Shown here one piece after another: positions 42,003 to 54,253 of a stretch of 64,000 nucleotides of DNA. Positions within the stretch are counted from its first letter, which is position 1. The number at the start of each line of letters is the position of its first letter. A model generated the notes under the pieces. It had not been told where the DNA came from. It saw only the letters and a program-made list of their open reading frames with translations, and searched no databases. The stretch covers positions 62,001 to 126,000 of the forward strand of contig JAEUNO010000015.1 in the NCBI GenBank assembly GCA_016791045.1, read 5' to 3'. Origin of the DNA: Methyloversatilis sp. (GTDB lineage: Bacteria; Pseudomonadota; Gammaproteobacteria; Burkholderiales; Rhodocyclaceae). The translations under genes were made by a program, and so were the position numbers.

Positions 42003-42925
42003 GCACACCCACTCCACAGTCTCTCGGCAAGGTCGCCGTGCTGTTCGGCGGACGTTCCGCCGAACGCGAGATTTCCATCATGTCGGGCAGCGCGGTGCTT
42101 GCGGCACTGTGCGCGCAGGGCGTGGATGCGCATGCCTTCGACCCGGCGGAACGCGACCTGTGGGAACTGAAGCGCGACGGCTTCCAACGCGCTTTCATCG
42201 CGCTGCATGGCCGCGGCGGCGAGGACGGCACGATCCAGGGCGCGCTCGAATGCCTCGGCATTCCCTACACCGGCAGCGGCGTGATGGCCTCGGCCATCGG
42301 CATGGACAAGTGGCGCACCAAGATGGTGTGGCTTTCGGCCGGATTGCCGACACCGCGCTACAAGCTGCTGCACGCCGGCAGCGACTTCGCCGCCGTGGCG
42401 GCCGAGCTCGGGCTGCCGCTGTTCGTCAAGCCGGCGCGCGAAGGATCGAGCGTCGGCGCGACCCGCGTGAACACGCTGGCGGACCTGCCCGCCGCCTATG
42501 AAACCGCCGCCCGCTGCGACCCGCTGGTGCTGGCCGAACAGTTCATCTCAGGCCAGGAACTGACCGCACCCTTTCTCGGCGAACTGGCGCTGCCGCTGAT
42601 CCGCATCGAAGCGCCGCGCGGCAACTACGACTACCAGAACAAGTATTTCACCGACGAGGTGAAGTACCACTGCCCGAGCGGACTGGACGAGGAGCTCGAA
42701 CAGGAAATACAGGCCCTGGTGATGCGCGCTGCGCGCCTCATCGACTGCCGCGGCTGGGGTCGTGCGGATCTGATGCTGGGACAGGACGGCAAACCCTGGC
42801 TGCTCGAGATCAACACCTCGCCCGGCATGACCTCGCATTCGCTGGTACCGATGGCCGCACGGGCTGTCGGCATCGAATTCGGCGAACTGTGCCTGCGCAT
42901 CCTGGAGTCGGCACGTCTTGGCTAG
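41999..42925 (+). CDS. ddl: D-alanine:D-alanine ligase
   Basis: The 308-residue ATP-grasp enzyme makes the D-Ala-D-Ala dipeptide used by MurF. Visible are [59 protein letters not shown] and the C-terminal [15 protein letters not shown], which carries metal and substrate ligands. The Tyr seen in D-Ala-D-Ala ligases is retained (NYDYQNKY). It overlaps ftsQ by 8 bases. The dcw location suggests the DdlB type. Confidence 0.96.
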   Translation: MSTPTPQSLGKVAVLFGGRSAEREISIMSGSAVLAALCAQGVDAHAFDPAERDLWELKRDGFQRAFIALHGRGGEDGTIQGALECLGIPYTGSGVMASAIGMDKWRTKMVWLSAGLPTPRYKLLHAGSDFAAVAAELGLPLFVKPAREGSSVGATRVNTLADLPAAYETAARCDPLVLAEQFISGQELTAPFLGELALPLIRIEAPRGNYDYQNKYFTDEVKYHCPSGLDEELEQEIQALVMRAARLIDCRGWGRADLMLGQDGKPWLLEINTSPGMTSHSLVPMAARAVGIEFGELCLRILESARLG

Positions 42926-43718
42926 GGGAGCCTCCGCGCGACGCAAACCCGGCGCTCCGGCCGACGAGGGCGGTCTGTGGGACAGCCCGCGTGCGCTCAC
43001 GATGATTGCCGACTGCATCCTGCTGCTGGCCGGTGCGGCGCTGATCTACGCGCTGGTGCTCGGCGTCACGCGTCTGCCGCTGCTGCCGCTGCAGGCCGTC
43101 ACGCTGGACCGTGCCCCCGCTCACCTGACGACCGCCCAGATCGAGGACGCGGCGCGGCGCGCGGTGAACGGCAATTTTCTGACGACCGACATCGAGCGCG
43201 CGCGCGAAGTGTTCGAACAGCTGCCCTGGGTGCGCAATGCCGCAGTGCGACGCGTCTGGCCGGGCTTCATCGAGGTCGAGCTCGAAGAGCACCGCGCCGC
43301 TGCACGCTGGTGGGTGCCGGACAACACGCCGGCGCGCATGGTGAACACACAGGGCGAACTGTTCGCCGCCGACCACGACCGCAGGCTGCCACTGTTCATC
43401 GGCCCGGACGAACAGGCCTCGACGATGCTGCAGCGGCACCTCGAATGGAGCGCAACGCTGTCGCCGCTGCAACGGCGGATCGACAAGATGGCCCTGACCC
43501 GCCGCGAAGCCTGGCAACTGCTGCTCGACGACGGCTCCCGCCTCGAACTCGGTCGCGACGACGACAAGACGCCGATCGCCACGCGCCTCGCGCGCTATGT
43601 CACGACCCAGCCGGCCGTGTCGCGCGAAGGCGCACAGAAAATCCTATACGCCGACCTTCGTTACCCCAACGGCTACGCGATACGTACCGGCAGCACAGCC
43701 ACCCAGGAAAGACCATGA
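42918..43718 (+). CDS. ftsQ: Cell division protein FtsQ
   Basis: The 266-residue bitopic divisome protein uses a TTG start inside the end of ddl. A basic/proline-rich cytoplasmic tail is followed by one membrane helix (~29-50). The periplasmic POTRA domain begins [11 protein letters not shown] and the beta domain includes [24 protein letters not shown]. It recruits FtsL/FtsB. The low-efficiency TTG start is in keeping with the low copy number of FtsQ. It overlaps ftsA by 4 bases. Confidence 0.93.
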   Translation: MARGASARRKPGAPADEGGLWDSPRALTMIADCILLLAGAALIYALVLGVTRLPLLPLQAVTLDRAPAHLTTAQIEDAARRAVNGNFLTTDIERAREVFEQLPWVRNAAVRRVWPGFIEVELEEHRAAARWWVPDNTPARMVNTQGELFAADHDRRLPLFIGPDEQASTMLQRHLEWSATLSPLQRRIDKMALTRREAWQLLLDDGSRLELGRDDDKTPIATRLARYVTTQPAVSREGAQKILYADLRYPNGYAIRTGSTATQERP

Positions 43719-44944
43719 CACGAGACAGCAAGGACCTCATCGTCGGACTCGACATCGGCACGTCGAAGATATCGGCCGTCATCGCCCAGTTGGGGCCCGA
43801 TGGCCGACTCGACATCCTCGGCCTTGCCTCGCAGGAATCACAGGGACTGAAGAAAGGCGTCGTGGTCAACATCGAAGCCACCGTGGATTCGATTTCGCGC
43901 GTCATCCAGGAAGTCGAACTGATGGCCGAATGCAAGGTGCGCGAAGTGTTCACGGGCATCGCCGGCAGCCACATACGCAGCTTCAATTCGAACGGCGTCG
44001 TCGCGATCAAGGACAAGGAAGTGACCCGGCTGGACCTGGAGCGGGTGGTCGAAACCGCGCGCGCCATGCCGATACCGGCCGATCAGGAAATCCTGCATAC
44101 GCTGACGCAGGAATTCATCATCGACGGCCAGGATGGCGTACGCGAGCCGATAGGCATGAGCGGCAAGCGACTCGAAGTGCGCGTCCACATCGTGACCGGT
44201 GCGGTGTCGGCGGCGCAGAACATCATCAAGTGCGTGCGCCGCTGCGGCCTCGAAGTCGTCGATCTGGTGCTCCAGCCACTCGCTTCGAGCCAGGCCACGC
44301 TGTCCGAGGACGAAAAGGACCTGGGCGTCTGTCTGGTCGACATCGGCGGCGGCACCACGGATATCGCCATCTTCACGCAGGGTGCGATCCGCCACACGGC
44401 GGTCATCCCGATCGCCGGCGACCAGATCACCAACGACATCGCGATGGCGATGCGCACCCCGACGGCCGAAGCCGAAGACATCAAGCTGCACTTCGGCGTC
44501 GCCATGTCTGCACTGGCCGACGCGGAAGACATGATCGAGGTGCCGGGCATCGGCGACCGCGGCCCGCGCCGCATGTCGCGACAGGCGCTGGCCGACGTGA
44601 TCGAGCCGCGCGTATCCGAGTTGTTCGAACTGGTGCAGGCCGAGCTGCGGCGCAGCGGCTACGAGGAATTGCTGTCATCCGGCATCGTGCTGACCGGCGG
44701 CAGCGCGACCATGCGCGGCATGGCGGATCTGGCCGAAGACGTCTTCCACCTGCCGGCTCGCATCGGGGTGCCCGAGTACAGCGGAAACCTCGCCGACGTG
44801 GTGCGCCATCCGCGTTACGCGACGGCGATCGGGCTGGTCATGGAAGGGGCTGCACAACGCCGCCGCGGCCAAGTTGCACGCGACGGGCGCAACGTTCGCC
44901 AGGTGCTGGCGAACATGCGCTCATGGTTCGAAAGAAATTTCTGA
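43715..44944 (+). CDS. ftsA: Cell division protein FtsA
   Basis: The 409-residue actin-like protein tethers FtsZ to the membrane. ATP-binding motifs are GLDIGTSKISAVI (~11-23) and VDIGGGTTDIAIF (~208-220), with GIVLTGGSATMRG near the C-terminal part. The last residues (VLANMRSWFERNF) form the amphipathic membrane-targeting helix. The ATG at 43715 overlaps the ftsQ stop. A 158-bp gap separates it from ftsZ, the longest gap inside the cluster. Confidence 0.97.
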   Translation: MTRDSKDLIVGLDIGTSKISAVIAQLGPDGRLDILGLASQESQGLKKGVVVNIEATVDSISRVIQEVELMAECKVREVFTGIAGSHIRSFNSNGVVAIKDKEVTRLDLERVVETARAMPIPADQEILHTLTQEFIIDGQDGVREPIGMSGKRLEVRVHIVTGAVSAAQNIIKCVRRCGLEVVDLVLQPLASSQATLSEDEKDLGVCLVDIGGGTTDIAIFTQGAIRHTAVIPIAGDQITNDIAMAMRTPTAEAEDIKLHFGVAMSALADAEDMIEVPGIGDRGPRRMSRQALADVIEPRVSELFELVQAELRRSGYEELLSSGIVLTGGSATMRGMADLAEDVFHLPARIGVPEYSGNLADVVRHPRYATAIGLVMEGAAQRRRGQVARDGRNVRQVLANMRSWFERNF

Positions 44945-44976
44945 AAATGCGACTCAAACGGCATCTACGTCATGCG

Positions 44977-45033
44977 TTGCACTAAGTTTAGTCGTATACT
45001 TGTTAAAAATCACTAAATGTAGTGGTTCACCAC
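44977..45033 (+). promoter_or_regulatory. AT-rich ftsZ upstream region with three dyads
   Basis: In the ftsA-ftsZ gap are ACTAA-GT-TTAGT (44981-44992), CACTA-AATG-TAGTG (45011-45024) and GTGG-TTCA-CCAC (45022-45033), with TATACT at 44995-45000 and TTGCAC at 44977. An ftsZ-specific promoter is likely here. TATACT is the best -10, but no -35 at ideal spacing is clear. The dyads could be operator sites. Confidence 0.45.
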
Positions 45034-45102
45034 AAGTTTTCGGCTTTTCGCTGCTCGCGAGCCCTCGGGCTTCGAGGCATCTTTGTATAGACAGGAGGCG
45101 GT

Positions 45103-46263
45103 ATGTTCGAGATTCTCGACAAGGAACCCGTGGGGGCAGTGATCAAGGTCATCGGCGTCGGCGGAGCAGGCGGCAATGCGGTCGACCACATGATTCGGGA
45201 AGGTGTGAATGGCGTTGAGTTCATTGCCGCCAACACTGACGGCATGGCGCTGAATCGCAGCCTCGCCCCGATCAAGATCCAGCTCGGCAAGAACGGCCGC
45301 GGCGCAGGTGCCAAGCCGGAAGTGGGCCGCAGCGCGGCAGACGAGTATCGCGAATACATCGCCGACCAGCTGCGTGGCGCCGAAATGGTGTTCATCACGG
45401 CTGGCATGGGCGGTGGCACGGGCACCGGCGCCGCGCCGATCGTGGCCGAAGTCGCCAAGGAAATGGGCATCCTGACGGTCGCTGTCGTGACCAAGCCCTT
45501 CGATTACGAGAACCGCATGCGTGCGGCCGAAACCGGCATCGACGAACTGGCGAAGAATGTGGATTCGCTGATCGTCGTGCTGAACGAGAAGCTGATGGAA
45601 GTGCTCGGCGAGGACGCCAGTCTCGAAGATGGTTTCAAGGCGGCCGACAATGTATTGCGCAATGCCGTCGGCGGCATTGCCGAAATCATCAACATTCCGG
45701 GCCTGGTGAACGTCGACTTCCAGGACGTGCGTACCGTGATGGGCGAAATGGGTCGCGCCATGATGGGTTCGGCCGAAGCGGCCGGCATGGACCGCGCGCG
45801 CATCGCCGCCGAACAGGCCGTCGCCAGCCCGCTGCTCGAAGGCGTCGAGCTGTCGGGTGCCCGTGGTGTGCTGGTCAACATCACTGCCAGCCGCTCTCTG
45901 AAGATGAAGGAAGTGAAGGACGCGATGGAAACCGTGCGCGCCTTCGCGGCCGAAGGTGCGCACGTGATCTTCGGCACCGTGTTCGACGAAACGATGGATG
46001 ACCGCCTGCGCGTCACCGTCGTGGCAACCGGGCTCGGCGCACCGCGCGCGATGAGCAGCAAGCCGCCGATGACCATCATCCGCACCGGCACCGACGACAT
46101 GGCGATGGCGTCCGGCAACGGCACCGACTACTCGCACCTCGACATCCCGGCAGTGATGCGCGGCCGCGGCGGACGCACGGCCTCCAGCGCCGTCGAAGCG
46201 ATGCGCGCCAACGGTGTCGAAACGCTCGACATCCCGGCCTTCCTGCGCAAGCAGGCGGACTGA
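45103..46263 (+). CDS. ftsZ: Cell division protein FtsZ
   Basis: The 386-residue tubulin-like GTPase forms the division ring. Features are [15 protein letters not shown] near 18-32, the tubulin signature [10 protein letters not shown] near 106-115, the T7 loop region [11 protein letters not shown], and the conserved C-terminal peptide [11 protein letters not shown] that binds FtsA and ZipA/MinC-type partners. The ribosome binding site GGAGGCGGT directly precedes the ATG and is one of the strongest in the window. Confidence 0.98.
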   Translation: MFEILDKEPVGAVIKVIGVGGAGGNAVDHMIREGVNGVEFIAANTDGMALNRSLAPIKIQLGKNGRGAGAKPEVGRSAADEYREYIADQLRGAEMVFITAGMGGGTGTGAAPIVAEVAKEMGILTVAVVTKPFDYENRMRAAETGIDELAKNVDSLIVVLNEKLMEVLGEDASLEDGFKAADNVLRNAVGGIAEIINIPGLVNVDFQDVRTVMGEMGRAMMGSAEAAGMDRARIAAEQAVASPLLEGVELSGARGVLVNITASRSLKMKEVKDAMETVRAFAAEGAHVIFGTVFDETMDDRLRVTVVATGLGAPRAMSSKPPMTIIRTGTDDMAMASGNGTDYSHLDIPAVMRGRGGRTASSAVEAMRANGVETLDIPAFLRKQAD

Positions 46264-46277
46264 ACCGACGTTGGCAG

Positions 46278-46347
46278 TCCGGGCTCAGCCTTGCTGCAGC
46301 CCGGAAACGTCGTGTTACACGGGTATTACACCGAGCTGGGATAAAAT
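46278..46347 (+). promoter_or_regulatory. Hairpin after ftsZ and -10 element for lpxC
   Basis: TCCGGGCT (46278-46285) pairs perfectly with AGCCCGGA (46298-46305), without a T-run. TAAAAT at 46342-46347 is a good -10 located 32 bases before lpxC. The -35 is unclear (TTACAC at 46315 is 21 bp away). lpxC may have its own promoter besides read-through from the dcw cluster. Confidence 0.45.
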
Positions 46348-46378
46348 CCGCTTTTCGAATCGGTCATCCCCACACGCC

Positions 46379-47323
46379 ATGATCAGGCAACGCACGATCC
46401 GCTCAATCAGCCACGCGACCGGCGTCGGCCTGCATTCGGGATTGAAGGTGAATCTCGACCTGCGCCCGGCGCCCGTCGATACAGGCGTCGTCTTTCGCCG
46501 CACCGACCTCGACCCGCCGGTTGAAATACGCGCCGATGCACGCGCCGTGGGCGACACGCGCCTCGCGTCCTGCCTGAGCAGCGGTGGCGCGACCATCTCG
46601 ACCGTCGAGCACCTGATGTCGGCGCTGGCTGGCCTCGGCGTGGACAACGTGTTCGTCGATGTCGACGCCTCCGAATTGCCCATCATGGATGGCTCGGCGT
46701 CCACCTTCGTCTATCTGATCCAGCAGGCCGGCGTGGTCGAGCAGGCGGCACCGAAGAAATTCATCCGCGTGCTCGAAACCATCGAAGTCAGCGACGGCGA
46801 CAAGTGGGCGAAGCTCGAACCCTACGAAGGGTTCAGTCTCGAGTTCTCCATCGAGTTCCGCCATCCGGCGATCGAACGTACCGGCACCAAGGTGAAGATC
46901 GATTTCGCGCATCAGTCCTATGTCAACGACGTTGCGCGCGCGCGCACCTTCGGCTTCATGCACGAAGTCGAGTACCTGCGCCAGAACGGGCTTGCACAGG
47001 GCGGCAGTCTCGACAACGCGATCGTGATGGACGAGTACCGTGTGCTGAACAGCGACGGCCTTCGCTACGCCGACGAGTTCGTGAAGCACAAGGTGCTCGA
47101 CGCGATCGGCGACCTGTACATCATCGGCCATCCGTTGCTGGCTGCGTTCAGTGCGCACAAGTCGGGACACGCGTTGAACAATCAGTTGCTGCATGCACTG
47201 CTGGCCCGTCAGGACGCCTGGGAGTGGGCGGATTTCGCCGCCTCGCGCCCTGCCCCGGCTGCGGTGTCGAACCAGTTCATGCCGCTGCCGGACAGCGGTC
47301 CGTCGATGCCCGCCTTCGCCTGA
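46379..47323 (+). CDS. lpxC: UDP-3-O-acyl-N-acetylglucosamine deacetylase
   Basis: The 314-residue zinc enzyme performs the committed step of lipid A synthesis. Zinc ligands are His ~78 in STVEHLMSA, and His and Asp in [12 protein letters not shown] (~237, ~241). The catalytic His is in [10 protein letters not shown] (~264). ATG at 46379 gives [21 protein letters not shown], the usual start. It closes the dcw cluster as in E. coli. Length matches the family (305 in E. coli). Confidence 0.97.
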   Translation: MIRQRTIRSISHATGVGLHSGLKVNLDLRPAPVDTGVVFRRTDLDPPVEIRADARAVGDTRLASCLSSGGATISTVEHLMSALAGLGVDNVFVDVDASELPIMDGSASTFVYLIQQAGVVEQAAPKKFIRVLETIEVSDGDKWAKLEPYEGFSLEFSIEFRHPAIERTGTKVKIDFAHQSYVNDVARARTFGFMHEVEYLRQNGLAQGGSLDNAIVMDEYRVLNSDGLRYADEFVKHKVLDAIGDLYIIGHPLLAAFSAHKSGHALNNQLLHALLARQDAWEWADFAASRPAPAAVSNQFMPLPDSGPSMPAFA

Positions 47324-47332
47324 GGCCCGCCG

Positions 47333-47515
47333 GTGCTCATCCTGCGTCTGATCGGCGTCCTGCTGGTCATCTCGATCGCCGCCTGCTTCATCACGTATGT
47401 CATCACGCGCAACAGACGCTATCTGACGCTGGCCGGGCTGCTGCTGAAGTATTCGGTCATCGCGGCGCTGCTGATCGGCGCGCTGTTCGTACTCGAGCGG
47501 GTCCTGGTCCTCTAG
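47333..47515 (+). CDS. Small two-helix membrane protein
   Basis: The 60-residue protein uses a GTG start 9 bases after lpxC. It is almost entirely two hydrophobic helices (LRLIGVLLVISIAACFITYVI and LLLKYSVIAALLIGALFVLE) joined by a basic turn RNRRYLTLAG. Codon bias matches real genes. The gene is too short for family assignment. Position suggests co-transcription with lpxC. A convergent gene ends 16 bases beyond it. Confidence 0.68.
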   Translation: MLILRLIGVLLVISIAACFITYVITRNRRYLTLAGLLLKYSVIAALLIGALFVLERVLVL

Positions 47516-47530
47516 GGTCCGTCCGCCGCA

Positions 47531-47959
47531 TCAGTTCCGGTCGATCAGCTTCTGCAATGCACGGCGCAGCTCGCTGTCCGGCGCGAGCCCGGCGTTGCCT
47601 TCGGCGAGCTTCGCGCGCGCCTGCTGACTGACCTCGCGACGGGGTGGGCGCGCCGGAAGCTGTTGTCCTTCATGGGCTTGCACCTTGACCCTGACTTCGG
47701 TAACCTCGCTGCAACTTTCCCGGACGGCTGTCAGTACGCTCGGTAACACTTGCCTGAGTCGGTTGGCGACGGCTCCAGAAGGCGCACTGACCACCACCAC
47801 TCCCTGCTTCACGTTCAACACGCGGCTGATGTTCGCCAGTTCCGGTGGCAGGAATTTTTCATAAGCCCGCTGCACGCGCCCGATGGTTCTGGCGTGCAGG
47901 GCAAGTTGAGCCAGGCTGTCCTGCGTTGTAAGGTGATCGTGCAGACGGCGGGCTGACAT
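47531..47959 (-). CDS. DUF721 / DciA-like protein
   Basis: The 142-residue protein contains a DUF721-type KH-like core: KFLPPELANISRVLNVKQGVVVVSAPSGAVANRLRQVLPSVL (about residues 36-77). DUF721 includes DciA, the replicative-helicase operator in many bacteria. The C-terminal tail is basic and disordered. A DnaB-loading role is inference from the family. It starts at the ATG at 47959, only 22 bases from the divergent M23 gene start. In many betaproteobacteria such a gene lies between lpxC and secA (from memory). Confidence 0.8.
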   Translation of the reverse strand: MSARRLHDHLTTQDSLAQLALHARTIGRVQRAYEKFLPPELANISRVLNVKQGVVVVSAPSGAVANRLRQVLPSVLTAVRESCSEVTEVRVKVQAHEGQQLPARPPRREVSQQARAKLAEGNAGLAPDSELRRALQKLIDRN

Positions 47960-47981
47960 AGACAAGAACTCGGGAGCGAGC

Positions 47982-48950
47982 GTGCAGATTATTCTTGTTT
48001 CCAGTCGCCTGACAACAGCAAAGGCCATCACGGTCCAGCCCTGGCACCTCGTCAGTGCGCTCGTTGCCTTCACCGTACTGGTGTTTTCCCTCGCTTCAGC
48101 CTTCTCCTTCATCACCCTCAAGCACGCCAGCGAATGGAAGTTGCCGCTGATCGACGACATGATCGCGACCGCCCGCAACGAGGAAATCCAGCGCAGCGAA
48201 CAGTTCGTGCGTGAAAACCTGAACACCATGGCGGTCAAGCTGGGGCAGATGCAGGCCCAGCTGATCCAGCTCGACACCCTCGGTTCCCGACTTGCGAAGT
48301 TTGCCGGCATCAAGGCGCCCGAACCGGTGCGCACTTCGCCGCCGCCCGGCCAGGGCGGTCCGCTGGTCAGTGAAAACGCACTGTCCGCGACCGAACTCGA
48401 AGCGCAGATGAAGCACTTTGCCGATCTGCTGTCGCAGCAGGACGATTACCTCGGGGTGATCGAATCCGAACTGCTGCTCGACCAGGCCAGCCTCTCCCTC
48501 GTGCCCTCCACATTGCCGGTGATCGGCGGTGCCTGGAATGCATCGGGCTTCGGCTGGCGCATCGATCCCTTCAATGGTTCGCGTGCGATGCATGAGGGGG
48601 TCGATTTCGTCGCGGACGTGGGCACGCCCATCATCGCCGCCGCAGCAGGCGTGGTCACCGCCGCGTCCTACCATCCGCAGTACGGAAACATGATCGAGAT
48701 AGACCACGGACGCGACCTGAGCACGCGCTACGCACATGCGAGCAAGCTCACGGTCAGCACCGGCATGATCGTGAAGCGCGGCCAGAAGATCGCGGAAGTC
48801 GGCAGTACCGGACGCTCCACCGGCCCCCACCTGCATTTCGAGGTCCGGGTGAAGGACGTGGCGCAGAACCCGAACCGCTTCCTGGAGCTGGCCCGCAAAG
48901 CGCAGCCGGCCGGTCTGCAACAGGCGAAATCAGGCAGCCACGCACACTGA
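47982..48950 (+). CDS. M23-family peptidoglycan endopeptidase, membrane-anchored
   Basis: The 322-residue protein starts at GTG 47982 with GGAG five bases upstream. One N-terminal membrane helix (~23-45) is followed by a coiled coil (ENLNTMAVKLGQMQAQLIQLD) and a C-terminal LytM domain: SGFGWRIDPFNG, HEGVDFVADVGTPI (first zinc ligands His ~204, Asp ~208), RYAHAS and HLHFEV (~282-287). The full zinc set HxxxD/HxH looks intact, so it is likely an active endopeptidase rather than an EnvC-type activator. It precedes secA by 130 bases. Confidence 0.92.
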   Translation: MQIILVSSRLTTAKAITVQPWHLVSALVAFTVLVFSLASAFSFITLKHASEWKLPLIDDMIATARNEEIQRSEQFVRENLNTMAVKLGQMQAQLIQLDTLGSRLAKFAGIKAPEPVRTSPPPGQGGPLVSENALSATELEAQMKHFADLLSQQDDYLGVIESELLLDQASLSLVPSTLPVIGGAWNASGFGWRIDPFNGSRAMHEGVDFVADVGTPIIAAAAGVVTAASYHPQYGNMIEIDHGRDLSTRYAHASKLTVSTGMIVKRGQKIAEVGSTGRSTGPHLHFEVRVKDVAQNPNRFLELARKAQPAGLQQAKSGSHAH

Positions 48951-49026
48951 GCGCGCCTTCCGGCGTCCCGCTCGCGCCGCTGGCACCTGCTCGGCCACCC
49001 CGGCTGGAGGCTGTGCGGCCGCATGC

Positions 49027-49032
49027 TAGAAT
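49027..49032 (+). promoter_or_regulatory. -10 element of secA
   Basis: TAGAAT lies 48 bases before the secA ATG. No convincing -35 is visible in the G/C-rich sequence before it. Confidence 0.45.
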
Positions 49033-49080
49033 CGCACCCTTTTCCGCCTTCGGTTTGCCCGAAACGGGCCCCAGTCTTCG

Positions 49081-51819
<2,739 letters not shown>

Positions 51820-51837
51820 ACGACAGCGGGCAGATGC

Positions 51838-51869
51838 AAAAAGGGCGACCCGAAGGGGTCGCCCTTTTT
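51838..51869. terminator. Bidirectional terminator between secA and the DUF3025 gene
   Basis: AAAAAGGGCGACCC (51838-51851) pairs perfectly with GGGTCGCCCTTTTT (51856-51869) around GAAG. The A-run on the left and T-run on the right make it usable from both convergent genes. The stop codon of the minus-strand gene begins at its edge. Confidence 0.93.
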
Positions 51870-52627
51870 CATTGACCGGACCGCCGGCGCGGTGCCGGTC
51901 TGAACTGGCGCCGATCGTCGAAGTAGCTGGCGCAGGTGTTGTCCGCAGTCATGCCCGGCAGACCGAGCACGGGCAGCGGCTGCAGTTCGCGCGGCGAACG
52001 AGGCCAGTCACCCCGCGCCATCCGCGCCGCCAGCCAGGCATCGACCTGCCCGGCAGACACGGCGGCCGCATCGCATCCCAGTTCGCGGCTGTTCACCAGC
52101 AGTGACCGGGCACAGAGCCCGACATGCGGCGCGCGCGCCTTGTCCAGCAGCGCATGACCGATCACGAATACCCGGGCGGATTCGAGCGCACGCCGGCCAT
52201 CGAACATCGCCTCGTGCCAGCGGTGATGACGGATGGCCTCCAGCAGGCTGCTGTCATCCGACACCAGCATCAGCCCGTCCTCGTCGAACTGGGTGAGCGC
52301 ATCGCGTACCGGCCCGCGCGTCCCGGCGCCGTCGGCCGTGTGCAGGAGATGCGCAGCGTGGCAGCGGTTCATCGCCGACTTGGTCAGCGGAAAGGTCAGC
52401 CACACCCATGCGTTGAAGGTGTCGTGCCAGTTGTGATCGCGGGTCGCGACGCAGCCGGTGCCGGCGATTCTCGATTCATAGGGCTGATCGTCGGGTGTCG
52501 ATGCGGCAAAAGTCAACGCATGTCCGGTGGATGTTCGCGGACGGCCGACGCGTTCCGCCTGCGCGTCCAGCCAGGCGGCGGCGGGCGCCTTCAGGTCGGG
52601 CAACAGGGCATCGAACAGCGGCCGCAT
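51869..52627 (-). CDS. DUF3025-family protein
   Basis: The 252-residue soluble protein carries the pattern NWHDTFNAWVWLTFPLTKSAMN (~65-86) that I associate with DUF3025, together with FDEDGLMLVSDDSSLLEAI, a VFVIGHALLDKA segment and a C-terminal LPVLGLPGM. It has many His, Asp and Trp residues but no known catalytic set. Function unknown. It ends at the bidirectional terminator and starts 41 bases after a lipoprotein gene on the same strand. Confidence 0.85.
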   Translation of the reverse strand: MRPLFDALLPDLKAPAAAWLDAQAERVGRPRTSTGHALTFAASTPDDQPYESRIAGTGCVATRDHNWHDTFNAWVWLTFPLTKSAMNRCHAAHLLHTADGAGTRGPVRDALTQFDEDGLMLVSDDSSLLEAIRHHRWHEAMFDGRRALESARVFVIGHALLDKARAPHVGLCARSLLVNSRELGCDAAAVSAGQVDAWLAARMARGDWPRSPRELQPLPVLGLPGMTADNTCASYFDDRRQFRPAPRRRSGQ

Positions 52628-52668
52628 GCCCGCATGCAGCGGACCGGCCGGCCACGCAGCGGGAAGGC

Positions 52669-53106
52669 TCAGCGCTGCTCCGCCTCGGCGGTCGTGCTCT
52701 TCACGAAGGTGAGCATGTCGTCCTTGCGCCGGAACACACCGATCGCCTCGGGCACCTCAGCCGGCTTCTCGACCACCGCGAAAGCGCAGTCGGTGGTGTT
52801 CACGGCATACCAGCGGCTGCCCTGGCGCAGCAGGTAGCGGTTCGGCTCGCCGCCGTCGAAAACGCTGACGTTGGCCGCGGTCAGTCGCGCCGGCTTCATC
52901 ACGTGACGGCGCTGGCAGGTCGGCATGCGCGACACGACGATGGCCAGCTTGTACTCGCTGCTCCAGAAATAGGGCTTCTCACGATTGAGGATCAGGGCGT
53001 GTTCCTTGTTCTCGATCATATAGGCGGCGTTGTCGATCTCGCATCCGGCCAGCAGGGCGGCGAGCGGCAGCATCAGCAAGGTCAGTCGTGTCATGGGGTC
53101 ACTCAT
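52669..53106 (-). CDS. Putative lipoprotein of unknown function
   Basis: The 145-residue protein has a lipoprotein signal ending [10 protein letters not shown], with the lipobox Cys near residue 22. The mature domain is small and polar with a TTDCAFAV motif; a second Cys in RMPTCQRRH may pair with it in a disulfide. The start at 53106 overlaps the pyrC stop (ATGA); an internal ATG at 53094 is an alternative. Its co-transcription with pyrC is clear from the overlap. Family not recognised. Confidence 0.85.
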   Translation of the reverse strand: MSDPMTRLTLLMLPLAALLAGCEIDNAAYMIENKEHALILNREKPYFWSSEYKLAIVVSRMPTCQRRHVMKPARLTAANVSVFDGGEPNRYLLRQGSRWYAVNTTDCAFAVVEKPAEVPEAIGVFRRKDDMLTFVKSTTAEAEQR

Positions 53107-54161
53107 TCAACCTTTTCAGGTTCGATGCGCCACGCTACGCGCTCTCCCGCACGCAACGGCACCAGCACATCACCATCGGCAAATTCCTGCTCCGCCTTGA
53201 CCTCCCATGACTCGCGCAGCAGCGTGATGCGCGACGTATTGCGCGGCAGACCGTACCAGTCCGGGCCATTGAAGCTGGCGAAAGCCTCCAGCCGGTCCAG
53301 CGCATCGGCGGCATCGAAGGCTTCCGCATACAGTTCGATACCGGCATGCGACGTGTAGCAGCCGGCACAGCCGCACGCCGTCTCCTTCGTGCCTTTCGCA
53401 TGCGGTGCCGAGTCGGTGCCGAGAAAGAAGCGCCGGTTGCCCGATGTCGCGGCGGCCACCAGCGCAACGCGATGCACCTCGCGTTTCAGTACCGGCAGGC
53501 AGTAATGATGCGGACGCACGCCGCCCGCGAAGATCGCATTGCGGTTCATCAGCAGATGATGGGCCGTGATGGTGGCGGCGATGTTGTCGCCGGCCGCCGC
53601 CACGAACTCCGCCGCGTCCTTCGTCGTGATGTGTTCGAACACGACGCGCAGCGCCGGGTGGCGCGCCAGCAGCGGGCGCAGCACGCGCTCGATGAACACC
53701 GCCTCGCGATCGAACACGTCCACCTCGGCATCGGTCACCTCGCCATGGATCAGGAGCGGCAGGCCGCGCTCGGCCATGCGCGCCAACGCCGCGTCGCAAC
53801 GCGCCACGTCGGTCACGCCGGAGTCGGAATTGGTGGTGGCCCCGGCCGGGTAGAGCTTCACCGCGTGCACGAAGCCGCTGTCGCAGGCGCGGTCGATTTC
53901 TTCGGCCGGCGTGTTGTCGGTCAGGTAAAGCACCATCAAGGGCTCGAACGACGGCAGACCGGGCGTGGCGGCATGCGCCGCCATGATGCGGTCGCGGTAG
54001 GCGGCAGCCAGCGCCACCGTGGTGACCGGCGGTCGCAGGTTGGGCATGACGATGGCGCGCCCGAAACGGCGCGCCGTATCCGGCAGCACCGCCTTGAGCG
54101 CAGCGCCGTCGCGCAGGTGCAGATGCCAGTCGTCGGGGCGGGTGAGCGTCAGTCTGTTCAA
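53103..54161 (-). CDS. pyrC: Dihydroorotase
   Basis: The 352-residue zinc amidohydrolase forms dihydroorotate in pyrimidine synthesis. The N-terminal metal ligands are in [12 protein letters not shown] (~8-19). The carboxylated Lys is in [17 protein letters not shown] (~100), with further His residues in LIHGEV and FEHITTKDA, and the metal Asp in [13 protein letters not shown]. It matches the class II PyrC family. Start: TTG at 54161 gives the right length (E. coli 348); the longer frame adds a non-conserved stretch. The next gene overlaps by 4 bases. Confidence 0.95.
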   Translation of the reverse strand: MNRLTLTRPDDWHLHLRDGAALKAVLPDTARRFGRAIVMPNLRPPVTTVALAAAYRDRIMAAHAATPGLPSFEPLMVLYLTDNTPAEEIDRACDSGFVHAVKLYPAGATTNSDSGVTDVARCDAALARMAERGLPLLIHGEVTDAEVDVFDREAVFIERVLRPLLARHPALRVVFEHITTKDAAEFVAAAGDNIAATITAHHLLMNRNAIFAGGVRPHHYCLPVLKREVHRVALVAAATSGNRRFFLGTDSAPHAKGTKETACGCAGCYTSHAGIELYAEAFDAADALDRLEAFASFNGPDWYGLPRNTSRITLLRESWEVKAEQEFADGDVLVPLRAGERVAWRIEPEKVE

Positions 54162-54253
54162 GGCGGGTGTCCCATTCGTTATCGGAGCCCGCGCGCGACA
54201 CGCGCACGCTGGCGGCAAGATTATCCCGCATAGTCGCGTCGCCGCCCATCAGC

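Noticed and set aside
48951..49080. SecM-like arrest peptide upstream of secA
   Set aside because: The 130-bp gap has no open frame with an arrest-like motif, and the preceding gene is an M23 peptidase.
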